Shown: positions 18,737 to 27,738, counted from the stretch's first letter. The stretch is 64,000 bases of DNA from Bacillota bacterium (GCA_023623175.1 JAMNXU010000029.1:1-64000); one strand, 5' to 3'. Numbers and translations are program-made. The notes: generated by a model from the letters alone, not told the origin.

Positions 18737-18893
18737 ACAGGACCCCCAATTTATAAATAATTAACGCTGATAATATTCAACACATAGCTGAATTGGCCTT
18801 ACTTCATAAAAATTATATAACGCCTATTATGTCCATTCACTGCCTAATATGTTTTTTTGTATTCTTTTTTTGAAAAAACGGTCAGGCAGGGCA

Positions 18894-18925
18894 TAAAAAA
18901 ACCAATGCTATGATCATGCATTGGC
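18894..18925 (-). terminator. Intrinsic terminator
   Basis: CCAATGC (18902-18908) and GCATTGG (18918-18924) form a stem around a 9-nt loop. On the minus strand it is followed by seven T. It lies about 310 bp past the thi operon end and 160 bp before the amidohydrolase start, so it could end long thi transcripts or belong to the tiny ORF at 18954-19004. Confidence 0.65.
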
Positions 18926-18953
18926 TGAAAATCAATCCTGGCCGGAACTTGCC

Positions 18954-19004
18954 TTAATATTGCTTATACAGTCCATTATCAATGATTTTGCCGAGCTTTA
19001 TCAT
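18954..19004 (-). CDS. Possible 16-residue leader or gene fragment
   Basis: ATG at 19004 is preceded by AGGATAAGG, a plausible ribosome site. The frame encodes 16 residues (MIKLGKIIDNGLYKQY), then TAA, then a terminator 30 bp later. It could be a leader peptide, a small protein, or the start of a gene lost by deletion. Confidence 0.25.
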   Translation of the reverse strand: MIKLGKIIDNGLYKQY

Positions 19005-19237
19005 GTCCGTGCCTTATCCTTTTTTTGCTGCACTTTACCAGGTTAGTAAATTTTATGTTCGAATTAATCTAATATAATCATTTATTTAAATTTTATAAAT
19101 ATATTTTTTTAAATATGACTTTTATCAATTTTATCAAATTTAACACTGTATTCGGTACGCAGCAGTTTTTTGCGGAAAATCGGCCGTTACCGAGACATCG
19201 GAAGATTAATCTGAAATCGCCAGTTTATTTCGTTTTA

Positions 19238-19993
19238 TTACAGCAACAGCCCGTATATATGCTTCTTGTAAGCGTTGAATTCTCCCGTGGTAACAATATC
19301 CCTGCTCCGCGGTCTCGCGAGGTTTATTTTGATCTCCTCCTTGATTGTGGCGGGCCTGTCGGACATGATATATATCCTGTCCGACAGAAAAACCGCTTCC
19401 TCGATGTCGTGCGTAATAAGCAGCACCGACGCCTCTATGCTGGAGAGAACATTGGTCAGCCATTCCTGCATTTTAAACTTTGTAATGGCGTCGAGGCTTC
19501 CAAAAGGCTCATCCAGCAGCATTATGTCCCTGGAAAAAAGCCAGGTCCTGAGCAAAGCCGCCCTTTGCCGCATTCCTCCCGATAGCTGGAAAGGATACTT
19601 GTATTCAAAACCTTCAAGGCCGAAAGTCTTAAAGTAACCGGCCACCTTTTCCCTCGCCGCCTTTTTGCTTTCGCCGCGCACCACGAGCGGAAGGCTGACG
19701 TTGTCAATAATCTTTTTCCACGGCAGCAAAAGGTCCTTTTGATACATGTAGCTTACTCTTCCGGTTTTGCCGGTGTAATCGGCGCCTTCAATGAAAATCT
19801 TTCCTTCATCGGGCTCGAGCAATCCCGAAATAATATTAAACAATGTGCTTTTTCCGCTTCCGCTCACACCGAGAAGCGAAACAAACTCGTTGCGACGGAG
19901 CTCGATATTTACCCCGTCAAGCACCGGTATGTCCCCGAAAGACTTCCTTATGTTTTTTACATCAAGCAGCGTATTACTCCGGAAGGTATTCAT
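19238..19993 (-). CDS. thiZ: ABC transporter ATPase, ThiZ-like
   Basis: The ATPase of an uptake system for a thiamin precursor, probably a formylated aminomethylpyrimidine. The SsuB/TauB-type sequence has Walker A GVSGSGKST near residue 43, signature LSGGMRQR near 136, Walker B LLDEPFGSLD and switch His (LLITHDIEEA). The 251-residue length is normal. Its start overlaps the end of the binding-protein gene by 20 bp. The gene assignment rests on the TPP riboswitch and the operon; the ATPase alone would not tell thiamin from taurine systems. Confidence 0.88.
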   Translation of the reverse strand: MNTFRSNTLLDVKNIRKSFGDIPVLDGVNIELRRNEFVSLLGVSGSGKSTLFNIISGLLEPDEGKIFIEGADYTGKTGRVSYMYQKDLLLPWKKIIDNVSLPLVVRGESKKAAREKVAGYFKTFGLEGFEYKYPFQLSGGMRQRAALLRTWLFSRDIMLLDEPFGSLDAITKFKMQEWLTNVLSSIEASVLLITHDIEEAVFLSDRIYIMSDRPATIKEEIKINLARPRSRDIVTTGEFNAYKKHIYGLLL

Positions 19994-20975
19994 TCGTAAA
20001 AGCCTCTTTCACGTCAAGCTTTCTTTCTATCAGTCCATGCTCGTACAGCCAGTTACCGAAGTTCTCCCAGACTTCTTCCTTCATCTCGCCCCAGCGCTGC
20101 GCGTCGGCAATATACTGCTCAGCAAGATACTTCTGGCTTGCCACCGCTATATCGCGGTCTATCTCCGGTGAAGCTTCAAGCAATGCCTCAACGGCGTCCT
20201 CGGGATTTTCAATGCAATACTTGTATCCTTTCGCGGTTGCCCTGAGGAATTTCCTGACAAGCTCAGGCTCTTCCCCGAGAATTTTTTCCGACGTAATAAT
20301 AAGCGGGGTGTAAAAATCGAGATTCGCGTCAAGATCCTGGAGCTTCATGAAATTGAGCGGATAGTTCCTGACCTCGGCCGCTACGCCGTCCCATCCGTAA
20401 TAAATCCATGAAAAGTCCGCGGCTTCCTCCATTGCTGAGAAGAAGTCCATTGCACCGATATTGACCGTCTTCAGCTTGGAATAATCAGCGCCGTATTTCT
20501 CCATCAGCGTCTGTAACAGCTTTTCTTCAATGGGCGAATTGAAGCCTCCGTAGGTTTTTCCCTCGAAATCCCTGGGAGTCTTTATGTTTTTCTCAGCAGG
20601 TGACGCAAAACCCGATGTATTGTGCTGTATAATCGCGGCAATTGCTTTTACGGGCTGAACATTGTCAGCGGTTCTGGCGTAGGTAACTTCTTCCTGGATG
20701 CTTATGCCGAATTCTCCCTTGTCCGCAGCAACAAGAGCCGCAGCTCCGCCCTCCGTCGGCTCAAATTTTACATCCAGGCCCTCTTCTTTGTAATATCCCT
20801 TGCTTTGTGCCACATACATCCCGGTGTGATTGGTGTTGGGATACCAGTCGAGAATAACCGTTATCTTTCTCAAATCGTCCTTTTCACCGGGGGATTTGCC
20901 TCCGCAGGCTGCAAAAAGCCCTGCGATCAAGGTTGTCACAACCAACAGAATCAATATTCTCCTTAATATTTTCAT
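19974..20975 (-). CDS. thiY: Thiamin-precursor-binding lipoprotein, ThiY-like (NMT1/THI5 family)
   Basis: A 333-residue extracellular substrate-binding lipoprotein. The signal peptide ends in the lipobox LFAACGG near residue 24. The mature part starts with the THI5-like segment ITVILDWYPNTNHTGMYVA and continues with YYKEEGLDV, FGISIQEEV and WIYYGWDG. The family binds HMP-type pyrimidines or related compounds. A strong GGAGGAGG site precedes the ATG. It lies between permease and ATPase genes in the riboswitch-controlled operon, which makes the thiamin link firm. Confidence 0.92.
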   Translation of the reverse strand: MKILRRILILLVVTTLIAGLFAACGGKSPGEKDDLRKITVILDWYPNTNHTGMYVAQSKGYYKEEGLDVKFEPTEGGAAALVAADKGEFGISIQEEVTYARTADNVQPVKAIAAIIQHNTSGFASPAEKNIKTPRDFEGKTYGGFNSPIEEKLLQTLMEKYGADYSKLKTVNIGAMDFFSAMEEAADFSWIYYGWDGVAAEVRNYPLNFMKLQDLDANLDFYTPLIITSEKILGEEPELVRKFLRATAKGYKYCIENPEDAVEALLEASPEIDRDIAVASQKYLAEQYIADAQRWGEMKEEVWENFGNWLYEHGLIERKLDVKEAFTNEYLPE

Positions 20976-21100
20976 CAGTTTTACCTCCTCCGATTGTATT
21001 CATTGAAATAATTCATTCAACGACGTAATCCATTCAACGTCCTAAAATAGGCCAAACACCCGAAAATGCAAATGAGCTATCTGAAAACACTGTTCTTGCT

Positions 21101-21880
21101 TTATTCGCCTGTGTTCCTTTGCTGCAGCCTGTACCATGGCATTGCCATATTCTGGACCACGTCGGTAAGTTTGAACATTGCCATGCTCAGCGCCACGACG
21201 AGCAAAATCGCCGCAAACATCTTGTCATAGGCAAAGGAGTTTTTCACTTTTATCATGTACACTCCAAGCCCCCTGGACCCGCCGACCCACTCAGAAATTA
21301 CCGCTCCCATAATACTGTAGGTCGCAGCTATCCTGACTCCCGAAAAAAAACTCATCATGGCCCCGGGAAACTTAACTATGCGGAATATAGCCACTCTTCC
21401 CGCTCCCATGGACCTCATGAGGTTCAGCAAATCGGAGTCAACGGATTTAAAACCGTCCAGCAGGCTGACCAGCACAGGGAAAAAGCACATGAGCATTACA
21501 ATAAGGATCTTGGGCAGTTGACCAAAACCGAACCAGAGCAGGAACAGCGGCGCAAGGGCAATAAGCGGCACGGTTTGAGACACAAGTATCAGCGGGTACA
21601 GGGCTTTGTACAGCGGTTCAAAGGCATCCATCATTACGGCTAGCAAAAGGGCCAGTACAATACTTGCGCCAAAACCGGTCAGGGCTTCATTTAGTGTCAC
21701 AACCCCATGGGGAATGATTACAGGCAACTCCCTGAAAAAAGTCGTGATGATATCCACAGGCGAAGGCAGGAGCCTTCCGATGAATTCATCGGTTTCAGAA
21801 ACCAGCTGCCAGAACGACGTCAGCACAATGAACAACGCCCAGGGCAGCAGTTTATTTCCTGTATTTGCCAACTTTTTCAT
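21101..21880 (-). CDS. thiX: ABC transporter permease, ThiX-like
   Basis: The inner-membrane permease of the same uptake system, 259 residues with about six membrane segments. The cytoplasmic EAA-type loop reads MRSMGAGRVAIFRIVKFPGAM, and the fold matches SsuC/TauC/ThiX permeases. Start ATG 21880 lies 9 bases after AGGAGTGA and overlaps the end of the upstream thiamine-binding gene by 29 bp. The gap of about 125 bp to thiY holds no gene. Confidence 0.9.
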   Translation of the reverse strand: MKKLANTGNKLLPWALFIVLTSFWQLVSETDEFIGRLLPSPVDIITTFFRELPVIIPHGVVTLNEALTGFGASIVLALLLAVMMDAFEPLYKALYPLILVSQTVPLIALAPLFLLWFGFGQLPKILIVMLMCFFPVLVSLLDGFKSVDSDLLNLMRSMGAGRVAIFRIVKFPGAMMSFFSGVRIAATYSIMGAVISEWVGGSRGLGVYMIKVKNSFAYDKMFAAILLVVALSMAMFKLTDVVQNMAMPWYRLQQRNTGE

Positions 21881-22142
21881 CCATGGTCACTCCTGTGGAT
21901 TTATAGTCGATTTTCACAATCGACAGAACTCTTGAAGCGCCTTCCTCAGTACAAATCTCCTGGGCTTTTCTGACAATCTCCAGGAGCGTTTCAAGTTCGC
22001 CTTCCATGGTAGTTTCCATGGGGCCTACCTCATATTTTACTCCCGTAGATGCTATGTATTCGATCACCTTGTCCACCACTTCATAAATCCGGTCTTCCGC
22101 CACGGCCGGAATGACCTGCAAACTTACGTTAACCTTCGGCAA
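21852..22142 (-). CDS. MTH1187/YqgV-type thiamine-binding protein
   Basis: A small ferredoxin-like-fold protein of the Thiamine_BP family (PF01910), which binds thiamin in the cytoplasm. Seen: VNVSLQVIP near the N-terminus, YEVGPMETTMEGELETLLEIV in the middle and RVLSIVKIDYK near the end. I start at TTG 22142 (96 residues) because GGGGAGGAG lies six bases upstream; an ATG at 22166 has its GGAG only three bases away. It is the first gene behind the TPP riboswitch, which fits its role well. Confidence 0.88.
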   Translation of the reverse strand: MPKVNVSLQVIPAVAEDRIYEVVDKVIEYIASTGVKYEVGPMETTMEGELETLLEIVRKAQEICTEEGASRVLSIVKIDYKSTGVTMDEKVGKYRK

Positions 22143-22175
22143 AACAAACTCCTCCCCAAAATCCATTTTCTCCGC

Positions 22176-22213
22176 GAAAAAAACAAACCCTCATCCTGAA
22201 CGGGATAAGGGTC
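22176..22213 (-). terminator. Expression-platform terminator of the TPP riboswitch
   Basis: On the minus strand ACCCTTATCC pairs with GGATGAGGGT (one G-U pair) around CGTTCA, followed by TTTGTTTTTTT. It sits between the aptamer and the first gene, so thiamin pyrophosphate probably causes premature termination. Confidence 0.88.
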
Positions 22214-22252
22214 TTAAATGCAATACCGGCAACAACCGAGAAACACTTATGC

Positions 22253-22336
22253 TCCCTGCGCTAGCATTACCCAGTTCAGGTTATATGGGTCGGAACAACA
22301 CAGTTCCCTCTCAGCCGGATTAATCCAGCTCCCCAG
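22253..22336 (-). promoter_or_regulatory. TPP riboswitch (THI-box aptamer)
   Basis: The minus strand carries the hallmarks in order: GGGGAGC, GGCTGAGAGGGA, GACCC, AACCTGAACTGGGTAATGC and GCGCAGGGA. These are the conserved pyrimidine- and pyrophosphate-sensor helices of the class. It lies 110 bp upstream of the first thi gene and is followed by a clear terminator, so it acts on transcription. Confidence 0.97.
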
Positions 22337-22383
22337 TTTTGTAAACTTATTAATTTAGCCTAAGCCGAATTCAGCTTAAACTT

Positions 22384-22412
22384 ATATTAACATATGGTTT
22401 CTCTCCTGTCAA
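22384..22412 (-). promoter_or_regulatory. Promoter of the thi operon
   Basis: On the minus strand TTGACA (22407-22412) is separated by 17 bp from TAATAT (22384-22389). This is a near-consensus housekeeping promoter, placed about 50 bp before the riboswitch aptamer. Confidence 0.85.
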
Positions 22413-22418
22413 TATGTT

Positions 22419-22575
22419 CGGGACACGGGTCGGGACACGGGGACGGTTCTCCTGTCCCATTCCGGGACACGGGGACCGGGACACGGGGACGGTTCTCTTG
22501 TCCCGTTCCTGTTCCAGCCAGTTCCGGGACATGGGGACGGTTCTCTTGTCCCGTTCCTGTTCCAGCCAGTTCCCA
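22419..22575 (+). repeat. Array of GGGACACGGGGACGGTTCTC repeats
   Basis: Three full copies of the dispersed repeat have the core GGGGACGGTTCTC closed by TGTCCC. Extra partial GGGACACGGG units lie among them. A longer unit ending in GTTCCTGTTCCAGCCAGTTCC is itself duplicated. The array lies immediately upstream of the thi promoter and on the left side of the mscS gene. Confidence 0.88.
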
Positions 22576-22579
22576 GCTA

Positions 22580-22695
22580 TTAAAAATCCGGATCTCGACA
22601 GACGCAGCGTGCAAAAAAACCCGGAATGTAGGAACAGACGCATCACGCGAAAACAAAAATCCGGAATGTAGGGACAGGCGCAACAAGAGCAGCAG
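22580..22695 (+). repeat. Degenerate tandem repeat left of mscS
   Basis: About three decayed units share the pattern AAAATCCGGAATGTAGG-ACAGACGC followed by a purine-rich stretch. They resemble the longer array at 24130-24480 on the other side of mscS. Confidence 0.55.
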
Positions 22696-22852
22696 ATAAG
22701 GCAAGGATGGTCCTTTCTCCGCGACCATCGCAAAAACTGCAATTTTGTAAAAAACAACAGGAAGTGCAAGTGAGGCAACTGTCTCAATTTGCAACAGGCG
22801 CGAATTATTATTAAAATTAATTTAATCACAGGAAAATATTCGGAGGTTCGTC

Positions 22853-23944
22853 ATGGAATTATGGAATGATTTTCTGTCGCTGCTCGAACACCTTGTCAGG
22901 AATGAAAATATGCTACGCCTGAGCGGCTCCGTTTTTATTGTTCTCCTGGCGCTGGCGATCCGCAAACTTATTGCGAAATCAATTTCACTACTGCTCAAAA
23001 AATTCGCATCCAAAACAAAAACACAACTTGACGACAGGTTGCTGTCAGCTATCGAACCCCCGGTCCGCTTTATAGTCGTAATCGCAGGTATTACGGCCGC
23101 ATTGTGGCTGATTGGGCTGAAAAACGGGGCAGCCGTTCTCGCTCGTCACATAACCAACTCCCTTTTTGCCTTTGCGTTCTTCTGGGCCGCTTACAGGGTC
23201 GCAAACGGCATGTTGGCATTCTTTAAGGAATATGCCAAAAAAACCGAATCAAAAATTGATGACATGCTCCTGCCATTTTTATTCAACGGGATAAAGGTTA
23301 TAATTGTTATCTTGGGCGCCGTTACAATTATACAGGAATGGTATAGCAACATCACGGGACTGCTTGCAGGGCTTGGCCTCGGAGGTCTCGCCTTTGCTCT
23401 GGCAGCCCAGGATACCGTTTCCAACCTGTTTGGCAGCATAACTATAATGCTGGACCGCCCCTTCGCCATAGGCGACTGGATCAAAACGCCCAACGTTGAA
23501 GGCATTGTTGAGTACATCGGATTCAGGAGCACGCGCGTTCGCACCTTTGCACAAGCCCTTGTCACAGTGCCCAATTCCATTATGAGCAAGGATCCCATTA
23601 CAAACTGGTCGCGCATGGGCAAAAGGCGCATCAGCTTCACGCTGAGGATAAAGTACGGGGTAACTTCAGCCGAGTTGAACGAGTGTTTGAAAGAAATCCG
23701 TGAAATGCTTGAAAACCACCCTGATGTCCATCCCGAGACAATATTTGTTCATTTTGAAAACTTCGGTGAAAATTCGTTGGAAATAATGATGTATTTCTTC
23801 ACCAAAACAACTGTATGGAAAGAGTACCTGGAAGCCCGGGAAGATATCAATTTTAAAATCATGGACATACTGGAGCGCAGAGGCTTGTCCGTTGCGCTGC
23901 CCTCCAGGAGTATTTATTTTGAAACAACTATTCAAGGCAACTAA
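22853..23944 (+). CDS. MscS-family mechanosensitive channel
   Basis: A membrane channel that releases solutes on hypo-osmotic shock. The 363-residue protein has four or so membrane segments. The pore helix is rich in Gly and Ala (GLLAGLGLGGLAFALAAQDTVSN) and is followed by the beta-domain signature FAIGDWI and the VPNSIM segment. The C-terminal mixed domain is about 100 residues. An ATG preceded by CGGAGG sets the start. The gene is alone on the plus strand and is flanked on both sides by the same pair of repeat types. Confidence 0.93.
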   Translation: MELWNDFLSLLEHLVRNENMLRLSGSVFIVLLALAIRKLIAKSISLLLKKFASKTKTQLDDRLLSAIEPPVRFIVVIAGITAALWLIGLKNGAAVLARHITNSLFAFAFFWAAYRVANGMLAFFKEYAKKTESKIDDMLLPFLFNGIKVIIVILGAVTIIQEWYSNITGLLAGLGLGGLAFALAAQDTVSNLFGSITIMLDRPFAIGDWIKTPNVEGIVEYIGFRSTRVRTFAQALVTVPNSIMSKDPITNWSRMGKRRISFTLRIKYGVTSAELNECLKEIREMLENHPDVHPETIFVHFENFGENSLEIMMYFFTKTTVWKEYLEAREDINFKIMDILERRGLSVALPSRSIYFETTIQGN

Positions 23945-24036
23945 GACACGGAAGGTCGGGACACGGGGACCGGGACACGGGTACGGTTCTCTTGTCCCTC
24001 TCGGGGACATGGGGACGGTTCTCCTGTCCCGTTCAT
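23945..24036 (+). repeat. Array of dispersed repeats right of mscS
   Basis: Two copies of the GGGACA...TGTCCC form occur, one with the core variant GGGTACGGTTCTC and one with GGGGACGGTTCTC, plus partial GGGACACGGG units. It begins directly after the mscS stop. Confidence 0.85.
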
Positions 24037-24129
24037 GTCTCACATCAATATCATTCCTGTCCCGCTGCTCACAACGATAAAACCCAAATCTCAACAGACC
24101 GGCATGTGAATACAATAAATAATAAATTG

Positions 24130-24480
24130 GACAAGAACAGACACAGCGTACGAAAACTAAAATTCAGATCAGGACTGACACGGCATGCAAAAAACAAAAA
24201 TTCAGAACAGGACTTACGCGGCATACGAAAAACAAAATTCAGATCAGGATTGACACGCATGTAAAAACAAAAATTCAGATCAGGATTGACACGCATGTAA
24301 AAACAAAAATTCAGATCAGGGCTGACACGGCATAGCGAATACAAAAATTCAGATAAGAACTAACACGGCATGCGAAAAAAACTCAAATCAGGACTGACAT
24401 GGCATGGGAAAACAAAATTCAGATCAGGAACTAACACTGCATGCAAAAAAAAGAACCGGATCAGCACAAACGTGTAAACA
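24130..24480 (+). repeat. About nine copies of a 36-38 bp degenerate tandem repeat
   Basis: Units read roughly AGGACTGACACGGCATGC, then an A-rich stretch, then AAAATTCAGATC. Two neighbouring units near 24247-24318 are nearly identical; the others differ by several bases and small indels. There are no unique spacers, so it is not CRISPR. It fills most of the 640-bp gap between mscS and the TPR gene, which otherwise shows no gene. Confidence 0.85.
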
Positions 24481-24583
24481 TAAACAAATGAGACAATGGC
24501 GATTTCCCTGTCTCATTCTCATAACCGAATAACCGGGCACTATATCTTTTTAACGCGCTATATTAATTTACCTTAAACCTAGT

Positions 24584-25264
24584 TTACCTTAAACCCAGCA
24601 GGGCCAGGCGGGACAATAATGCCCATCTCCTGTGCATCTTGCGGAGCCTGCGCGGGCAGTAGGAATAATCCCTGAGAGCCAGCCTGAACATTTGGGCTGC
24701 TTCCTTTTTGTCTCCGCGTTTTTTGTATATTCGCCCCATCCTGTAGAAATTTTCCACGTTTGAGAAGCTTTCAAGCCGTTCCCTGAGTTCGTTTAACCGG
24801 TTTTCATCAGGGTCGGGAGCGTTCATCTCGTAATTCATCAGGTATACATAGGGCAGGCCATATCCGGTTTTTCTGTCCAGTTCAAGCGCCCTGTTCAGGA
24901 AATCCCTTCCCTTTTCGCCGTTTTCCAGTTCCATTTCAGTCATGCCGAGATACTGATACAGCCGCGCGGAATCCTTGATTTTTGCTTCTGCTGTTTGAAG
25001 CAGCTCTAAAGCTTTCCTGTAACTTTTCTTTTCAAAAAGCAATATGCCGGCTTTCATGGCGGAATCGGCGTCAGCCGGATTGCGGGAAAGCTGGGCGAGA
25101 TAATTCCTTATTTGCCGGTTTCTTTTAACAGGTTTGAGGATATCGGGCAGAAGCCCAATGTAGAACCGGTCAATAATACCGTAGGCAACCGCCAGGATTA
25201 TCAGTGCCAGCAGCGGGTTTCCCGTAATATATGACAGAAGCAGAAAAAGGCCAAAATCTCTCAT
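24584..25264 (-). CDS. TPR-repeat membrane-anchored protein
   Basis: A 226-residue protein. Residues 1-45 are hydrophobic and likely membrane-embedded ([27 protein letters not shown]). The rest has tetratricopeptide-like helices ([33 protein letters not shown], then [24 protein letters not shown]). TPR proteins usually assemble protein complexes; the partner is unknown. Its ATG overlaps the stop of the DUF1846 gene by 4 bp, so the two are translationally coupled and may work together. Confidence 0.82.
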   Translation of the reverse strand: MRDFGLFLLLSYITGNPLLALIILAVAYGIIDRFYIGLLPDILKPVKRNRQIRNYLAQLSRNPADADSAMKAGILLFEKKSYRKALELLQTAEAKIKDSARLYQYLGMTEMELENGEKGRDFLNRALELDRKTGYGLPYVYLMNYEMNAPDPDENRLNELRERLESFSNVENFYRMGRIYKKRGDKKEAAQMFRLALRDYSYCPRRLRKMHRRWALLSRLALLGLR

Positions 25265-26748
25265 TTATGATACAACCTTTTCGACTGGTATTGTGGTTCG
25301 CAGGTAAGGTTGACGCCCAGTTTCTGGAACACATTTTCATCCACGCGCGACAATATCACCGTGGAATGGGCTTCGCAACCCTGCAGTTTCGGCAATTGTT
25401 CAATGGCCAACGCAGCCGTCGGATTTGTTGTGGCACAGATAGCAAGGGCTATCAGTATTTCATCGGTATGAAGCCTCGGATTGCGGTTGCCCATGTGCTT
25501 TACCTTCAGTGTTTGAATGGGCTCTATCACAATGGGGGAGATGAGCTTCATGTCGTGATTTATACCGCCGAGCTCCTTAAGTGCATTCAGCAGCAGCGCG
25601 GCCGAAGCCCCCAGGAGAGATGATGTTTTTCCGGTGACAATGCGGCCATCGTGCAGTTGGAGCGCAACAGCAGGTCCGTTGGTTTCCTTCGCGCGTTTCA
25701 GCGCCGCTTCCACCACAGGCCTGTCCTTATACGGAGATATATTTAGCTTGTTCAGCAGAAGCTCAACCCTGTTCACTTCTGCCAGATCGGCAATACCCTG
25801 CTTGTGGGCGCATCTTATATTGTAATACCTGCGTATAACTTCCTGTTCAGCCGCTTTGCGTACAACTTCGTCATCGGTTATGCAAAATCCCGCCATATTT
25901 ACTCCCATATCCGTGGGACTCTTGTAGGGAGATTTTCCGGATATTTTTTCAAGTATTGCATTCAAAACCGGGAAAATTTCAATATCCCTGTTATAATTAA
26001 CCGCTGTTTCGCCATAGGCTTCCAGGTGGAAGGGGTCTATCATGTTCACATCGTTAAGATCCGTAGTTGCCGCCTCGTAGGCTATGTTCACTGGATGCTT
26101 GAGCGGCAGGTTCCAGATCGGGAATGTTTCAAACTTGGCATAACCCGCCCGAACGCCTCTTAAATGCTCGTGATACAGCTGCGAAAGGCAGGTGGCCATT
26201 TTGCCGCTGCCCGGTCCGGGCGCCGTGACCACCACAAGGGGTTTCGTGGTTTCTATGTAATCATTCTTGCCGAACCCGTCCTTGCTTACTATAAGCGACA
26301 CTTCATAAGGATAGTTGGGAATCGGATAGTGCCTGTATACCTTTATGCCAAGGTCATTGAGCCTTTTTTGAAACAAATCGGTGGAAATCTGGGGACGATA
26401 GCGCGTAATTACGACGCTCCCTACGTACAGCCCTATTTCCCTGAACGCGTCAATCAGGCGCATCAGTTCCTGGTCATACGTAATTCCAAGGTCTCCGCGT
26501 CTCTTGCTGCGTTCAATGTCGTCGGCGGAAATCGCAATGACAATTTCCACATCGTCCTTGAGCTGCAAAAGCATTTTCACCTTGCTGTCGGGTCTGAACC
26601 CGGGAAGTACACGCGACGCGTGGTAATCGTCGAATAATTTGCCACCGAACTCCAAATAGAGCTTTCCGCCGAATTTTCTGATTCTTTCAAGGATTTTTTC
26701 AGATTGAAGACGAATGTATTTTTCGTTGTCAAATCCGATTCTGGTCAT
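25261..26748 (-). CDS. DUF1846 domain protein
   Basis: A cytoplasmic protein of the DUF1846 family, common in Firmicutes and of unknown function. A P-loop-like segment [17 protein letters not shown] lies near residue 190, a pattern suggesting nucleotide binding. The rest alternates strands and helices, with [15 protein letters not shown] typical of the family. Start is set at ATG 26748 (495 residues) since the in-frame TTG at 26769 lacks a ribosome site. The first gene of a pair with the TPR protein. Confidence 0.9.
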   Translation of the reverse strand: MTRIGFDNEKYIRLQSEKILERIRKFGGKLYLEFGGKLFDDYHASRVLPGFRPDSKVKMLLQLKDDVEIVIAISADDIERSKRRGDLGITYDQELMRLIDAFREIGLYVGSVVITRYRPQISTDLFQKRLNDLGIKVYRHYPIPNYPYEVSLIVSKDGFGKNDYIETTKPLVVVTAPGPGSGKMATCLSQLYHEHLRGVRAGYAKFETFPIWNLPLKHPVNIAYEAATTDLNDVNMIDPFHLEAYGETAVNYNRDIEIFPVLNAILEKISGKSPYKSPTDMGVNMAGFCITDDEVVRKAAEQEVIRRYYNIRCAHKQGIADLAEVNRVELLLNKLNISPYKDRPVVEAALKRAKETNGPAVALQLHDGRIVTGKTSSLLGASAALLLNALKELGGINHDMKLISPIVIEPIQTLKVKHMGNRNPRLHTDEILIALAICATTNPTAALAIEQLPKLQGCEAHSTVILSRVDENVFQKLGVNLTCEPQYQSKRLYHK

Positions 26749-27001
26749 ATTTTGCGCCCCTGTATGCAATAATTATTTGTCTGCTGATTATTTGCCTTCT
26801 GAAAACCACAGATTCCTGTGTATAAACCCAATAAGAGCATTATACAATTCCGATGCGTTTTCAGGCAAGTGCAAAACAGCAAGACTATTCTCCGTTTTAT
26901 TTGCATCGTTGCAAGTTTTTACAATTCTTAAGTGATTTACATAATTTTGCGATTTACATAATGCACATGGATAATTTTATCACATATTCCTCTATTCATG
27001 A

Positions 27002-27007
27002 TATAAT
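27002..27007 (+). promoter_or_regulatory. Candidate -10 element for the DUF1961 gene
   Basis: TATAAT at 27002-27007 lies 41 bp before the chosen start. At 17 bp spacing the -35 position reads ATCACA, a partial match. Confidence 0.45.
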
Positions 27008-27042
27008 AAACCCATCAGGTTAACAAGATTGGAGTAATGGTT

Positions 27043-27738
27043 ATGGATAATATTAATTTTTCAGGATTCCGGTTGAAAGAACTTATTTACGACAATCCTC
27101 TGTCCTGTGAAAACGACATCAGGGGCTTCCGCCTTGAAGGCGAGGCCAGGATCACCTTTCCCAACGGGAAAATGAGAATGGAAAATGCCCTTGATCCAGA
27201 ACTGGGTCAAAAGGCCAATTTTGTTTTCTGGTGTCCCGAGGATTTTCCTGATAATATTGCCATAACCTGGGAATTCCAGCCGTTAAGGGAACCCGGTCTC
27301 AGTATTATGTTTTTTGCTGCCCGCGGTATAAACGGAGAAGACATTTTTGATCCGCGCCTGAAACCGCGCAGCGGCATTTACAGCCAATACCACAGTTCCG
27401 ACATTAATGCGTTACACGTCTCGTACTTCAGGAGAATGTTGGCCGACGAAAGGGCCTTCCATACCTGTAACCTGCGAAAAAGCAAGGGTTTTCACCTGGT
27501 ATGCCAGGGCGCCGATCCCATACCCGGCGTCGAAGACGCAAAAAAGCCTTATAAAATTCTGCTGGTAAAATACGGCCCTGAAGTATTTTTCGCCATTAAC
27601 TCTCTGCCGATTTTTCACTGGATTGACGACGGAAAAACCTACGGGGACGTTCTCTCGGGTGGCAAAATAGGATTTCGCCAGATGGCCCCGCTCATAGCCG
27701 AGTATTCCGGTTTGAAAGTTTACTCAGTGGAAAAATAG
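27043..27738 (+). CDS. DUF1961 (YesU-like) protein
   Basis: A lectin-like beta-sandwich protein of the DUF1961 family; the Bacillus relative YesU sits in a rhamnogalacturonan-use cluster. Family stretches seen: FVFWCPEDFPDNIAITWEF, DINALHVSYFRR and KIGFRQMAPLIAEYSGLKVY. There is no signal peptide. I prefer ATG 27043 to 27037 because GGAG at 27031-27034 is then eight bases away. It probably acts on or binds a carbohydrate in the cytoplasm, but the substrate is unknown and there are no glycan genes adjacent. Confidence 0.85.
   Translation: MDNINFSGFRLKELIYDNPLSCENDIRGFRLEGEARITFPNGKMRMENALDPELGQKANFVFWCPEDFPDNIAITWEFQPLREPGLSIMFFAARGINGEDIFDPRLKPRSGIYSQYHSSDINALHVSYFRRMLADERAFHTCNLRKSKGFHLVCQGADPIPGVEDAKKPYKILLVKYGPEVFFAINSLPIFHWIDDGKTYGDVLSGGKIGFRQMAPLIAEYSGLKVYSVEK

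Larger units (their letters stand above)
18737..19237. other. Gap between the amidohydrolase and thi operons
   Basis: About 500 bp, very AT-rich near 19030-19130. It contains a possible 16-codon ORF (18954-19004, minus) and a terminator (18894-18925, minus). Nothing else is recognised. Confidence 0.5.

Noticed and set aside
22371-22829. Open frames running through the repeat array upstream of mscS
   Set aside because: They consist of translated repeats (TVLLSRS, QENRPRVP, GEPSPCP patterns) and have no start signals.
24130-24480. CRISPR-like array
   Set aside because: The whole 36-38 bp unit repeats with drift; there are no unique spacers between constant repeats and no cas genes in the window.
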